Assembly: GCA_963922205.1 (NCBI GenBank)
Contig: CAWUHX010000112.1
Span: 496,001 to 560,000, forward strand
DNA: 64,000 nt
DNA from: Romanomermis culicivorax
Lineage: Eukaryota > Nematoda > Enoplea > Mermithida > Mermithidae
Direction: 5' to 3'
The position numbers and the translations under genes are program-made. Within the stretch, counting starts at the first letter, position 1; each line of letters begins with the position of its first letter. This document shows, piece by piece, positions 36,164-47,568 of the stretch. The notes under the pieces were generated by a model, which saw only the letters and a program-made list of their open reading frames with translations, searched no databases and was not told the origin of the DNA.

Positions 36164-36500
36164 ATGCACAAATTATACGCAGACAATAGTCACACTTTGA
36201 AGATTGTCGTGTCAACTGATTCCTGCACATTTCAAGAATCAGGTACAACGTACTTTTGGAAACATTATTTGAACCAGCATCCTCAGCAGTATGAGCTTAT
36301 TCCATTACTGATAAGGGTTGGAACAGTGCTTCCAATCGAAAGTGCTGATGCTGAATGTGGCTTTAGTATTATTAATCCCATTAGATTATGAACCACGAGT
36401 TTGAAACCAGGTCCACTCCTGATCCACGTCAACGGACCTTGCATGTCTCAATTCATAGCAGGAAAGTATGCCACAGCTTGGGTAACCATATGCGCACAGA
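36164..36500 (+). pseudogene. hAT-like transposase C-terminus fragment
   Basis: The frame contains LIPLLIRVGTVLPIESADAE followed by CGFSIINPIR. This is the conserved dimerisation end of hAT-like transposases and ZBED/ZNF862-type derivatives, whose usual form is ADxERGFS. After a stop, the same frame continues with HVNGPCMSQF-like residues typical of the tail. The rest of the transposase is absent. Confidence 0.6.
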
Positions 36501-37677
36501 AGACCCAACGCAGAAGCGGGGAAAACGAAAGGAGAGCATGAAGAGGAACAATTTTAAGAACATAATGTTTTTCTTCCCAAGGGGCGATTTTTTGATAAAT
36601 CACATATACACAAGTCATTATTTGATCTCCCAATTATATATAAATGATTTCCTACAAGTGGTATATATTAATGTGCTGATATCCTTTCCCAAAAATCGCT
36701 ATATGGCACAGAAGTTGCATACTTTCCCATTATCATTTGCTCAGTAAAAGCTCGAAAATATATTATTTGAGAAAAAAACAGTTGATAGACCAATCTGAAG
36801 AATTATGAAATAAAATTCGGTGCGAAGCGCCAGAAAACTTTTCGGTGTCTTCTGTTTTTAGAGCAAGCACAACACCTACTTTAAATCTAAACTTGAATGG
36901 AAATAACGATAATTCACCAGACATAAATATATAAATCGAAATTTTTAGGCGCCAAAATTCCCAGACCTAAAATTTTAGGAGTTATTTCCAATAACATGAG
37001 TAAAAAAAGTCTACTCCAGCCGACCGAAAATCGACAAAAAAAGACACTTGAAGTAAAGGTCACAACGATTGTTCAATATGCACTCCGTACGTTTCTACAC
37101 ATACATGAACAATATCGAACACTATCTACTTTCCTTTTTGAATACAATCAATTACCCGAATTTACCCGCGGGTACCCGGGTAGCGTTTCTCTGATTTTAC
37201 ACAGGTACCCGGGTAGACACGGGTAATTCGGGAACCCGGTGTGAAGTTCTAGTTGGGGGTCGGGGGTCCAAACGTTTGGGTATAGAAATCAGCCAAGTTG
37301 GGAGCTTCACCCCCCCAAAAAAAACAGGTATAGCTGATGGTTTTTTAATCATTTTCCAAATAAAAAGTTTATGTTCACGAAAGCCAAAAACTTTGAAAGA
37401 TCGCAAAACTATTTTGAAAAAACAATCGAGAAAAATCTAGGTTTTTATCAAATACGTTGAAAAGGAATACGAAGTCAAACATTTATCTATAACGTGCTGA
37501 TGTTTGAAAACTATAAGCACAAGCTAGGCCGTCATTTTCTAACTGCGCTACAGAAATCCAAAGAATCATGAGTGATCTGATTTTCGGTATTTTCAATTTT
37601 ACAACCCATAAAAATGTATCCTGGGACAGAAAACCCTATAACCTAATCAGAACGGACATACTTGGTTGCTGTGCAGT
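36501..37677. other. Non-coding, family P and M fragments
   Basis: The segment 37155-37252 carries CCCGGGTA-type repeats and ends CCCGGTGTGAAGTTCTA. It is the right end of an element related to 39691-40489. Sequence at 37575-37677 repeats that at about 48776-48940 (both include AACCCTATAACCTAATCA) and abuts a family H terminus in both places. Confidence 0.45.
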
Positions 37678-38076
37678 GTTTTTTGTGCACGAACATTTCT
37701 ACCAATTGACACGAGAAGCTGAAAAAATTTGCGCCAATGGCAAAAAAAATTAAACTGAAAACTGCGAAAAAATTCAAGGCCAAAAATTTGATTAAAATAT
37801 AATTAAAGCTTCGTTTACTACAGTAATACACGTAAAAATCGTGCGCACTTTATTTTTCAGCTAATTGCGTCAGTGAGATAAGAAAAACTGTGCGAGAAAA
37901 CGGTGTATGATCCAAATAGAAATGACATGCTGCAAAAATTCTAATATCACAATGGAATCGTTCAGGAAGTTTATATTTTTCTTCACTTTCGGCCACGAAT
38001 AATCTTTCTTACAAGGTCAAGAGTAAATTTAGAGTGTCCAGAATTGCTTTACTCCATAAGAAAATTAAGTCAAAAG

Positions 38077-38740
38077 CATATACATGTAATTGGGGAGAAG
38101 TGCTATAGGAACCCCCCCCCCATAAACCGTCGGCCATATGGCTAGCCATTGGGCGTCACCAACCCCAATATTTTCCAATCCTATGGTTAGCCTATGGTAG
38201 TCATAGGGACCCCCATACTTTTGGTCGGAAAAATACTGAAAAATGCACATTTTTTGACGAAAAATGTTAATTTTTGAACAAAAAATAGTCAAAAACGTCA
38301 ATTTTTTCGGCGCTTCGCGCCATGGATACATTTTTTACGGTTTTTAGACAAGAATTACTATTTTTTCAAACCGTTTCCAGGACCCTTTTTGGTAGAAAAA
38401 TCAAATTTTTTTTCTTCAAGAGAGCCCTCCCCAAAAATTTCAGGAAATTAGTGACCCCTGGGCCAGTGTTTTTTTTGCACTGTGCAAAACTTTTTCCGCT
38501 CGTGCAAAACTTTTTTTCCGGTTTTTTGCACCGTGCAAAAAAATGTTTGTCAAATGTAGAAAAAATTTGGCGTTTTCATATAGAAAAGATGCATTTTGGT
38601 GAATTTAATTTTTGGCGCGCAAAACTTTTTTGGTGATTTTTTGGCACCGTGCAAAACAGCTCGTGCAAAAGAAAAACACTGCCCCTGGCCCCAAAAAAGT
38701 CGTCCGACCCCCCAGACCTCGGGAGCCCGTTACATGTGTG
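38077..38740 (+). mobile_element. Family A MITE with nested family G element
   Basis: It runs from CATATACATGTAATTGG to TTACATGTGTG, with a perfect 8-bp duplication GTCAAAAG (38069-38076 and 38741-38748). It includes the hairpin GGCGCTTCGCGCC at about 38310. Without the 38464-38681 insertion it would be about 440 bp, the normal family A size. Confidence 0.85.
38464..38681. mobile_element. Family G MITE, 218 bp
   Basis: The termini CAGTGTTTTTTTTGC and GAAAAACACTG are inverted. The inserted-into sequence CCCCTGGC appears on both sides (with one extra G on the left), an 8-bp target duplication. The interior repeats GTGCAAAAC and GCACTGTGC motifs. It sits within a family A copy. Confidence 0.75.
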
Positions 38741-39099
38741 GTCAAAAGTTGTGTAAATTTTTGGTAGAAACATTGCATGAATTTTGTAATTTCATTAGTA
38801 TCAATTTTTAAAATAAACAGAGGAAGTTCAGTTTATCTTTTCATATATTGACAAGCTAAAATCTGCTGACGTTCGTGCAAAATAAAAGTATAGCTAATAT
38901 GTTTTATTTTCAATGGCGGCGCGATGCGCAGATAAAATTTCACAGTTTCAACATATAAAATGCTTAAAAATCAAGGAAATTTAATCTTTGACCCGTCAAA
39001 AAGTTCAGGCTAATTGGCACAAACGCTCAAAACTTTTTGTGCCATTCCATATTTTTTTGTGCCAAAAACCATTGTGTGGAAAAAACCTGGTTTGAATAA

Positions 39100-40950
39100 G
39101 CTCAACAACACTTAAATAAATCATCTATAATATATGTAGCGTCTTCAACAAAATAGCATCTTCAACGCTTGAAGCCGAAAAGGTTACCATCTTTTTCTGG
39201 CACTCACTTCACTTGTCATCATAGAGGACTTGACCGTCGACTGATCATCTATCATCAATCAGTCAACTCAGTTACTTTACAATTTGACCTAAACAAAATT
39301 GACCTTTGGTCCAAAGAAAATAGATTGAGTATAGCATTCAATAAATGTAATGTTCTGCATCTTGGTAAAAACAATCCACGTATAAATAACTATCTTGATG
39401 ACAGTAATATACCAAGTACAACACAAGTTACAGATCTAGGTGTTATAATTACTGGTACATCATCTACTGCTCACTGTACCCATATTTTCCGGAAAGGCTC
39501 TTTCACTGCAAATTTGATACTTCGTAGTTTCTCCAGTAGAAATAAAAATGTACTTACGAAGGCTTTAATCACTTCTGTTAGACCTATATTAGAATATGCC
39601 ACAGTAGTTTGGAATCCTAATCTCAAGCAAGATATCAAAACAGTTGAGAAAGTTCAGCGGAGATTCACCGAGAGAATACTAGATTATGATTAGTGCTTCA
39701 CACTTTCAAAATTTTAGGACCCGGGTATTTCGGGTACCCGGGTAAACCCGGGTACTATATGCAAGTATTAAAAAAGTCAGTGAATGAACACATCCATGAA
39801 AATTTTCAGAAAACTCATAAATCTTGGGGCACGACCCTTGCAAAGTGCTAAGAAACAAGAATGAAGAAAAACCAATAACACATTTTCTTCAAACAAAAGT
39901 TTTTTTTCAAAAAAAAATTTCTTTTCGTTTGGAAAAAATGAATATTTCAAAATTTTTTACACTTTTAACCAAATTGTGGTGACCTGGTCATGCATCACAA
40001 GAAGCCAGATATCCCACTAGGTCTGGGTTTAACCGTCGATATATCCCACTAGGCCTGGGTTTAACCATCTCTACACCGGTTCATCATCATCGGTTTTTAT
40101 GCCTCTTCAATCTTATACATAATGCCTCTCTCCAACTTTTATTGTTTTCTTATACTGCATCGAGTACCAATATTTGACACAGGCATAATTTCTCGAAGAC
40201 TTTTTTATATTTCTGTTTCGTGCTTCATTGTTAAAACACATAGAGTTTTAGTTGCTAAAAATACGCCACAGTGACTTTTTGAGAGCCATAAGCGGCGTTG
40301 TTAACACGTTACTGAATTAATTAAGGAAAATACGTTCATTCACTGTAACTGCACATAAATACAAGTAAATAAATATTCCGTTTATACAATATCTTGTTGA
40401 GAGCCGGGTACCTGGGTAGCACCCCCGGTTTCATTCAGAAAATTTACGCGGGTATCCGGGTCTACCCGGGTACCCGATGTGAAGCCCTAATTATGATACT
40501 ATACATTATCTCATGATGAACGTTTGAACCACCCGAGTTTAGAGCGATTAGACCTACGACGGCTTCATTATCATCTTACTATGGTTTATAATATTGTCCG
40601 TTTGAATGTTTTGCCAGTTGGTAATTTTTTCTCCATTGTTCATAATTCTAACCGTTCCAATAACTCGTTAAAACTAATGTATTGTAAATATCACCATGAT
40701 TTGTTGATATATAAATTCTGTAGTCGGGTGATCCGGGCTTGGAATTCCCTTGATGAAAGTACTGTAAATGCTATTCGTGCAAAAAAATTTTCTGATAGAC
40801 ATAAAAGGGTAAATCTGATACCTTTCTTAGAGGTGTAACTTAATTCGCTAATTTCTTTAGCTGTTATGCCTTTCACGTATATTTATTCCTTATATTTACT
40901 GCGTATTATTTTCGACCTAATAAATTATTATTATTATTATCATTAGTGCA
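39100..40950 (+). pseudogene. 5'-truncated LINE reverse-transcriptase C-terminus, split by a hAT-like element
   Basis: The first part (about 39169-39690) reads as the end of a non-LTR retrotransposon ORF2: WSKENRLSIAFNKCNVLHLG, a DLGVIIT segment, and RPILEYATVVWNPNL then KVQRRFTERI. The second part (40498-40838) continues with HDERLNHPSLERLDLRRL and VIRAWNSLDES, the usual C-terminal tail of CR1/jockey-like LINEs. It ends in a short ATT-repeat tail (40918-40940). Upstream RT catalytic motifs are missing. One frameshift lies just after the insertion point. Confidence 0.85.
39691..40489. mobile_element. Family P hAT-like element inside the LINE
   Basis: The 799-bp element has termini TAGTGCTTCACAC and TGTGAAGCCCTA. 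It has a perfect 8-bp duplication ATTATGAT (39683-39690 and 40490-40497). Subterminal CCCGGGTA palindromes are dense at both ends. A short tandem duplication of an ATCCCACTAGG...TTTAACC unit lies near 40010-40070. No transposase. Its insertion split the LINE frame. Confidence 0.85.
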
Positions 40951-41153
40951 AAGCATACATGTAATTGAGGGGAATACTATGGGAACCCCCAGAAATCGTC
41001 GGCCATACGGCTAGCCATAGGGCGACCCTCTCCCCAGGATTTTACAATCCTATGGCCAGCCATATGGTAGTCGTAGGGAACCATACCTGTACTTGGGGGG
41101 GGGGGCAAACTTGGCCAACCATGTACCCAACATCACCCAACCCCCCCCCTAAG

Positions 41154-43481
41154 TAGTGATGGACCGATGCATCGGCCGATTGTTACGTTTTTCTGCCATC
41201 GGCCATCGGCCGATGTTTTGGCAAATAATCGGCCGATGGCCGATTGTTTGGCAACTTTTGGTACAATGAATGCAGGTGCATATGCTTAAAAAACAGATTG
41301 TTCACATACATATTTTACAGTTACTTTAGTAAATACAATATTTTTTTGTGAAAATGGTTGTTTTAATGTCTGGCATATTTGCCTTGTGTTGCCATTGATG
41401 AACTAGATAACAAGAATTTGACAAGCTATGAATGGGATATTTTAGCTGCGACGGTAAGAATATACTTTAATACATGTACAATGTATCCACACCTTAGATA
41501 GTTATGTTTTGGCAGTTTGTCAATTTGTTAAAATCTTTTGCAGAAACTGTAAAAATCTATGAATCTAAAAACGCATGTATTTCGGAGAAAATAGCTGAAG
41601 AAAAGTAAGCTAGATTTTGTGCCTAAATTTTTTTGAAGAACATGAATCAAAGAAACGTATGATTAAGAATTTTACACAACTCAATCCACAATTTCAACTT
41701 TCCTGGATTGGGTTTATTAAAGGAGGAATTGTCGAGGAAAATGAAACAATATTTTTATAGAAATGATAATCGAGCCCATTTTAGACCCATTGAAGACAAT
41801 AGACTTCATGCTTTGGCATCTTTACTAGATCCTGGATTTAAAAAGGATGGATTGAAATATGAAATATAACACATATTGATCATACAAATCAAAATTAAAT
41901 AATTTAGGCTTTCTGTGATCCTCAAGCAGAAGACAAAGCTGAACTATAGTCTGTTTTTTATGAAATACTTCCGAATAGAAAAGTGACACAAACCGGTATC
42001 GTTGTCAAAATCGTTTACATAAAGCCCTTATTGTAAATTTTTCACTCGAAAAATTGTTAAGGGTTAGGTCAGTATGCTCACCAATTTCCATTTCTATATA
42101 ATATATTGTTTATCAGAAAATCGTGAAAATCTAAAATACTACTTACTTTTCACTTTCATTATTTAGAAGCATTTCAAGAAAAAACGACTACAGCTTTGGC
42201 TAGAATGGTTTGTCGATCAAAAACAACAAAATCAACGCTTTTCTGAAAATATGGTTCAAAAATTTGAATGAATCTTCAAACTCATTTTCCAAACTTTCTC
42301 AGTAAGCCACAATTAATACTAAAATTTAAGCATTTACACAAAACTGACCAATTTCAGGCACTATTTGGGCATTGCAAGCATACATGTAACGGAGCTCCGA
42401 GGTCTGGGGGAGGGGGGGTTGGAGCACTTTTTTGGGGCCGGGGGTCAGTAATACCCAAAATTTTGGGGGGAGGGGTCCCTGAAGGAAAAAAAATCTAATT
42501 TTTGCATAAAAAATGTCCGAAAAACGGTTTAAAAAGTAGTAATTTTTGTCTAAAAAATGATAAAATATGTACTTATGGCGCGAAGCGCCGAGAAAATTGA
42601 CGTTTTTGACCATTTTTTGTTCAAAATTTGACATTTTTCATGAAAAAAATGACATTATTCAGTATTTTTCCGACTAAAACTATGGGGGTCCCTAGGGCTA
42701 CCATATGGCTAGCCATAGGATTGGAAAATCCTGGGGGGGGGGGGTCGCCCAATGGCTAGCCATATGGTCGACGATTTCTGGGGGGGGGGGGGGGTTCCCA
42801 TAGCACTTCCCCCCCCCAATTACATGTATGATTGCAAGTTCATCTGAAGATGCGTTGTAGCCCGAAAAATATGCAATGTCAATATTTTAGCAAGCAAAAG
42901 CCATTGTTTTGGAATAAATTACTAGAATAATGGAAGTAAAATGCTGCAACAAAACCAGAATTAGCTAATGTGAGCCAAATAGTGTGCAATTGAAATAAGT
43001 TTCACTATGAAAAAATTTCTTCAGCTTGCCTTGAAATTTTTATCAGCTCCAATTGGGTCAGTAGCTAGTGAATGATCATTTTAAAAAGTAAAAGATGTTA
43101 GAAGTGGAAAAAGATCCCGTTTATTGCTGAGATTGGATTCAATAGTGCAAACTGGAAAAACAAGCTGAAGTTTAAGAAGCTTCCAGTGAACTCAGCAATC
43201 AGAGTGAAGGTAGTACAATAGATGCCGTTGTTGATGACAAATTGAATGAATGAAATGTTGTTAATTATTGAATGTTGAAAATATCAGTAGAACTTTGTGA
43301 ATAATTCATAATAATTTTAAATTTATTACAGTGTAGCAACTTCAGGTTGCATTTTGTACATGTTACAGCCGATGCATCGGTAATCGGCCATCGGCTGATG
43401 CATCGGCCGATGCCATCGGTGACCCTGGCTGATGCATCGGCATCGGCCGATGGCAAATTTTTGGCCATCGGTCCATCACTA
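41154..43481 (+). mobile_element. hAT transposon, 2.3 kb, with decayed transposase
   Basis: The 16-bp terminal repeats TAGTGATGGACCGATG and CATCGGTCCATCACTA are perfect inverts. Flanks CCCCTAAG and CCCCCAAG form a 7-of-8 target duplication. Both subterminal regions are packed with ATCGGCCGAT motifs, probably transposase-binding sites. Around 41780-41870 the plus strand reads LHALASLLDPGFKKD, the hAT motif LxxLLDPRFK. Further decayed exons appear near 41390-41460 and 41910-41950. A family A element (42379-42830) interrupts it. Confidence 0.85.
42379..42830 (-). mobile_element. Family A MITE, reversed, innermost layer
   Basis: The 452-bp element runs from CATACATGTAACGGAGC to AATTACATGTATG, reversed relative to the other copies. 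It has a perfect duplication ATTGCAAG (42371-42378 and 42831-42838). It includes GGCGCGAAGCGCC, the reverse of the common hairpin. It inserted into the hAT at 41154-43481. Confidence 0.88.
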
Positions 43482-43855
43482 CCCCCAAGTTCGGAAGAAA
43501 TTAAAAAAATTTGCAAAAAAGTGTATGTTTTTTGGCCTTTTTTGGGAAAAATTTCGACTTTTTTCTACCGACCCCCCAAATGGTTGGAGGTCTTACAGAT
43601 ATGTAGGGACACCCATACTTTTGGTCGAAAAAATACTGAAAAATGTCAATTTTTGAACAAAAAAATAGTAAAAAACGTCAATTATTTGGAGCTTCACGCC
43701 ACAAAGAAATTTTTTTCGGCCTTTTCAGAGAAAAATTAGTATTTTTCAAACTACTTTTCGGACCTTTTTCGTGAAAAAATCGGGTTTTTTCCTTCGGAGG
43801 CCCCTCCCCCAAAATTTTGGGGATTACTGACCCCCGGCCCGAAAAGAAAAAAAAA

Positions 43856-45146
43856 AGTTCTAAAAACATCAGAAAGTCTGAAAAAGCTCAAAAAGACTTA
43901 AGTAAAGCGTCTATGAGCATTTTTAAGCGAAAAAACCACTTCTGGAAAATGGGAAAAAATTCGACCCCTTTCTCCATTTGGGGAAAAGGCCCCAGGCACA
44001 AAAAACAGTGAATGTCACCATGCTGATTTATTCCTTATCATAGTAAATAAAATCATATACTTCTGCAGCGTCAAAAAAATTTGTGGCATTGAATTTTATG
44101 AAGGCTAGTTTTCCGACCAACGACCATCCATTATGCAACTTGGTGCGAACAAAGCCAAACGTTCAAAAATTACGCTCTAATGACGCAGTGGACACCAAAA
44201 TGGAAAACACATGATTATAACATGAAAAAATAAATTTCACTTGTTTGCCATTATCAGTCTTACAAAACGTACTCTCAAGGTAATTTTTTGGAACGAAAGC
44301 CACGTTTTGCCTTCTTCAACCAATATTGCATAGCAGATTTTTGGCCGCTCTCCAGCATTTGGTAACAAAACGTATTTTTTCTCCATCTTCACTTGCCGAG
44401 ATTAAAGGGCTGAAAAATGCAGGCTGAAAAAAATTTGATGTTTCTTTCTTCAATATTCATACTGCTTACAGCCATTCTACCAGCATACTTGGGCCAAGTA
44501 TGCTGGTTGAACCAAATGGCACTCCGTTTCCAGCCCATTTTTGGACCCAAAAAGCAGCCAGCTGCCACCGTCTCCAGTGGGTCAGCTGTATCCATCAAAA
44601 TTTTAGGGCTGCTTAAGACAGCTCACGAACTGCTGATAGCTGTGAGCAGTACGTATAACAAAAACTAGCAGTTACAAATAATGCTGTGTATTGCTCACTA
44701 GCACTGCACATAAGTGCTCATGAGCAGTTTAGATAACCTACCGAAACAAATCAACTACAGCCAAAAAACAATTCAAACATAACTTGAATTTATTGAATAT
44801 GAATCTTTAGCTTTTCGATTAGGATAACTCAACTCAACAGAACAGTCATAGGAACTGAATCGAATAGCGTTAAAAAGTCTCCTGAATTGAAAATTTACTA
44901 TAGCATTTGATTTGTTTGTTGTGTTGTGTGATCTCATCTCAAATCTCTTGTCATGTCAGTGTCAGAAAAAACTGCATTATAGTTACTAAAGTCGGCTCAA
45001 ATCCCAATTTGATTGTTTAATAAGGAAGAAACTTCTATTCTTGAGAACAAAATGGAAAAAAATGAATTTTTCTTTAAAAAACCCAAAAATGTCCGATTTT
45101 CCAACCCAAAAAAACTCATCAACCCAAAAACCAAATGCCGGCCAAC
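43856..45146. other. Non-coding, family E end and other repeats
   Basis: The right end of a family E-like element (AAAAAACAGTG near 44011) follows the broken family A copy. The rest is AT-rich with no gene. Short frames at 44389-44668 lie over a palindrome cluster and are not convincing. Sequence just before 45139 resembles the right subterminal part of the hAT element S (CCAAAAA repeats, GCCGGCCAAC). Confidence 0.4.
44480..44506. repeat. 27-bp near-perfect palindrome
   Basis: The arms CCAGCATACTTGG and CCAAGTATGCTGG are exact 13-bp inverts around one G. It could form a strong hairpin or be a dimeric protein-binding site. No element boundary is visible. Confidence 0.8.
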
Positions 45147-45415
45147 CAGTGTTTTTTTGCGCCAAAACATGGTTATTGGCACACAATAATTGGGAATGGC
45201 ACAAAAAATTTTGAGCGTTTGTGCCAATTGGCACAAATTTTTGGAATAATTTAAGGCTAAATTTCCTCGATTTTTTAGTCATTTTAGGGGCTTAAAAAGC
45301 AAAATTTTGTCGGCGCTTCGCGCCGAGTCAATGTTAGCTAACTTTCTTAGCATATTTGGGAATAATTCAAGTTTACAGTATTTTCGCATTTTTCATGGTA
45401 AACCCGTTTAGGGGG

Positions 45416-46368
45416 TTTTCCATGATGCTGGACACGATTCTGAACTCGAAACAAGTGGCGCTCATGAGCTCCAGTGGTCAAACATTCAAAAAACACAAAT
45501 TATGCAAATGAGCAAAAGTAGGCAATTTTCACTATTAAAATTGCATTAACCGGAAATATAACGGCTAAATTTTATAAGTGGGTTTCCGGCCTTAAGCCTA
45601 ATTATTGTATACGAGTTGTTTGTTAATTTGGAGCATGGATTTCTATGACCAGTGAGTAGAAATTTATTTTTCCTTTAAAATTTTCCTTAGGCTTAGGCTT
45701 AGGGTACAGCTCTCCCAAATGAAGTTGTTAGTTAAAATAGTATCAAGGGTCTTAAGTCCATAGGCTGGTGGACCATGTTCGATTCTTGAAGTAGGTAGGA
45801 TTTTTCCGTAGTGACAAGGAGTATGTGACATGTATGCAGGATTTTATGCAGATGAGTTCCTGAATGCCACGAGCCCCTGGATTTTTGAACTGATCTGAAT
45901 AGCTGGCATCTTGAGGAGTACGAAAATGCCACTTTGGACCATAATTGGGAAGAGAACCGACTTGTAAAAAAATTTCAATTTAACCTCTATATGCCCAAGC
46001 CTAAGCCTGAACTTAAGCCTAAGCCATAGACAAAGCCTGAACCTAAGCCTAAGCCTGAACCTAACCCTAAGCCTGCACCTAAGCCTAAGCCTAGACCTAA
46101 GCCTAAGCGTGAACCTAAGCCTAAGCCTAAACCTAGGCCTGAACTTAAGCCCAAGCCTAAGCCTGAACCTAAGCCTGAGCGTGAACCTAAGACTAAGCCT
46201 GAACCTAAGCCTAAGCCTGAACCTAAGTCTACGCGTGAACCAAAGTCTAAGCCTGAACCTAAACCTAAGCCTGATCTTAAGCCCAGTGTTTTTCCGACTT
46301 TTTTTACCACTGGAGTTCATGAGCGCCACTTATTTCGGGCTCAGAATCGTGTCCAGCATCATGGAAAA
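45416..46368. repeat. Inverted-repeat unit carrying telomere-like arrays
   Basis: The left arm 45416-45482 and right arm 46303-46368 are inverted copies of about 66 bp (both include CCATGATGCTGGACACGATT and GTGGCGCTCATGA). Inside the left arm a short TTAGGCTTAGGCTTAGGG run lies at 45687-45704. Inside the right arm is a 290-bp CCTAAG-type array in the opposite orientation. Lower similarity may extend the arms outward. It is non-coding. Confidence 0.75.
45992..46284. repeat. Degenerate (GCCTAA)n array, TTAGGC-type
   Basis: About 290 bp of six-base units, mostly CCTAAG with regular CCTGAA variants, giving a higher-order CCTAAGCCTAAGCCTGAA pattern. On the minus strand this is TTAGGC, the telomere repeat of many nematodes. 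Frames crossing it encode Arg/Leu or Gly/Leu repeats and are artefacts. Confidence 0.85.
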
Positions 46369-46994
46369 CAACCAAATCAGGTTGTGTGTGAAAAATGAGA
46401 AAAAAACGACAAAAAACTCCACAATATCGCTTCAAAAAAGCATTAAAAATATCCATTTTACCCTCATTTAATCCCCCATAAATCGGTGACCGATGTTTGC
46501 TGCCATCTAAACTAAAGTTAACCTGATGTTTCAGGCCTCCCTCAACATAGCCAGACTATAGCCGTGTATTTCTATTATCGCAACAGACTCTGTGATTGTC
46601 AATGAATAGTGAGTGAATAGAAATTGTAACTTCTCACATTCATTCCGTAGGATTTGGTACCGAAATTTTTATTCTTGGTTTTTGATTCGAACAGAAAAAT
46701 TGATATTGTTGGCACAATTTTTCAACTAAAAGTTTACGCGACGCGAGTTCATCCTTAATTTAATCTTTATATCGTTGTAGGAAGAAATTCGTAGCCAAAA
46801 ATTGAAGAAAATATCAACTTCCTAACAAATTCTATAAAAATATCTGATTTCTCGCAGCATTCGATTTCATTCCGAATCATTATAAAAAATCTTGTCTCAC
46901 TGACGTGGTTAGACAAATAGAGTAGGCACGATTTTTATGCAAATTAGAGCGGAAAAAGTATCTTTATAGTTATGTTTTTATCGAACTTTTGGCA

Positions 46995-47568
46995 CAGGCC
47001 AGTATTTAGAGAAGGAACGGGGGGAGGGGGATTCCTCCCCCGCTAAATTTTTTTAGAAAAAAATTTTCAGCAATGTATTTATACATCACAATTCGCAGAT
47101 TAAATTATTATATTTACACACTTTTAGTCAAATATAGAATTTAGGCCATACCTGTAATTGGGGGGAGGGAGGTTAGTGGGGGGAACCCACACCGCCAACT
47201 TGGTCAACCTTATACCCAACCACCCCCTCCAAAGTCGGAAAAATGGGGAAAAAAGGAAAAATGTGATTTTTTTGCCTTTTTTGGGAAAATTTTCGAAACT
47301 TTTTCGACTTTTTGAGGGTTTTTCGATCCCCTCCCCAACATTTTTTAAATGTTGGGACCCTCACCCCAAAATTTTGGGTTTACCCTCCCCCCCCACCCAA
47401 CTAGTCGGACGGAATCTTACAGGTATGATTTAGACACTAATCCAAGCACACAAAACTAACTGAAAATATAGTCGTCTTTAAATGATTTTGATTTTCTTTT
47501 TATTCAGTAAATTCTAAAAAAATTTTGGAAAATTCCCCCCTTTTTGGAAAATCCTGGATACGGGTATG
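46995..47568. mobile_element. Element N, hAT-like, inside family H
   Basis: The ends CAGGCCAGTATTTAG and CTGGATACGGGTATG are weak inverted repeats. The perfect 8-bp duplication TTTTGGCA (46987-46994 and 47569-47576) defines the limits. G-rich and C-rich subterminal runs mirror each other. It contains the family B variant at 47147-47427. Confidence 0.75.
47147..47427 (+). mobile_element. Family B variant, 281 bp
   Basis: It runs from CATACCTGTAATTGG to ATCTTACAGGTATG. Flanks ATTTAGGC (47139-47146) and ATTTAGAC (47428-47435) match at 7 of 8. The interior differs from the other B copies (an added middle section), so it is a subfamily. Confidence 0.8.

Larger units (their letters stand above)
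37678..39085. mobile_element. Family H copy at 37.7 kb, carrying family A and G insertions
   Basis: The left terminus is CAGTGTTTTTTGTGCACG. The right part (38985-39085) ends in the GTGCCAAAAACCATTGTG segment. The interior is collinear with 10890-11625. A family A element (38077-38740) splits it. Internal hairpin GGCGGCGCGATGCGC lies near 38914. Confidence 0.65.
41082..43603 (+). mobile_element. Family B copy inside family A, split by a hAT transposon
   Basis: Its ends are CATACCTGTACTTGGG and CTTACAGATATG. Flanks TAGGGAAC (41074-41081) and TAGGGACA (43604-43611) each differ by one base from TAGGGACC, the sequence at this point in other family A copies, so this is a decayed 8-bp duplication. 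The interruption is 41154-43481. Confidence 0.75.
40954..43855 (+). mobile_element. Family A copy, outermost layer of a four-level nest
   Basis: The left part 40954-41081 starts CATACATGTAATTGAGG. The right part 43604-43855 starts TAGGGACACCCATAC. Together they follow the family A sequence. The right terminus is lost, replaced by family E-like DNA. The break is a family B insertion at 41082-43603. Confidence 0.75.

Noticed and set aside
44389..44668. Overlapping frames on both strands near 44.5 kb
   Set aside because: They overlie a palindrome cluster, which creates mirrored open frames; no domain is seen.
45844..46329. Long minus-strand frames encoding Arg/Leu and Gly/Leu repeats, and a plus-strand frame of Leu/Ser/Asn repeats
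   Set aside because: They are translations of the degenerate CCTAAG array, open in several frames because the repeat period is a multiple of three.
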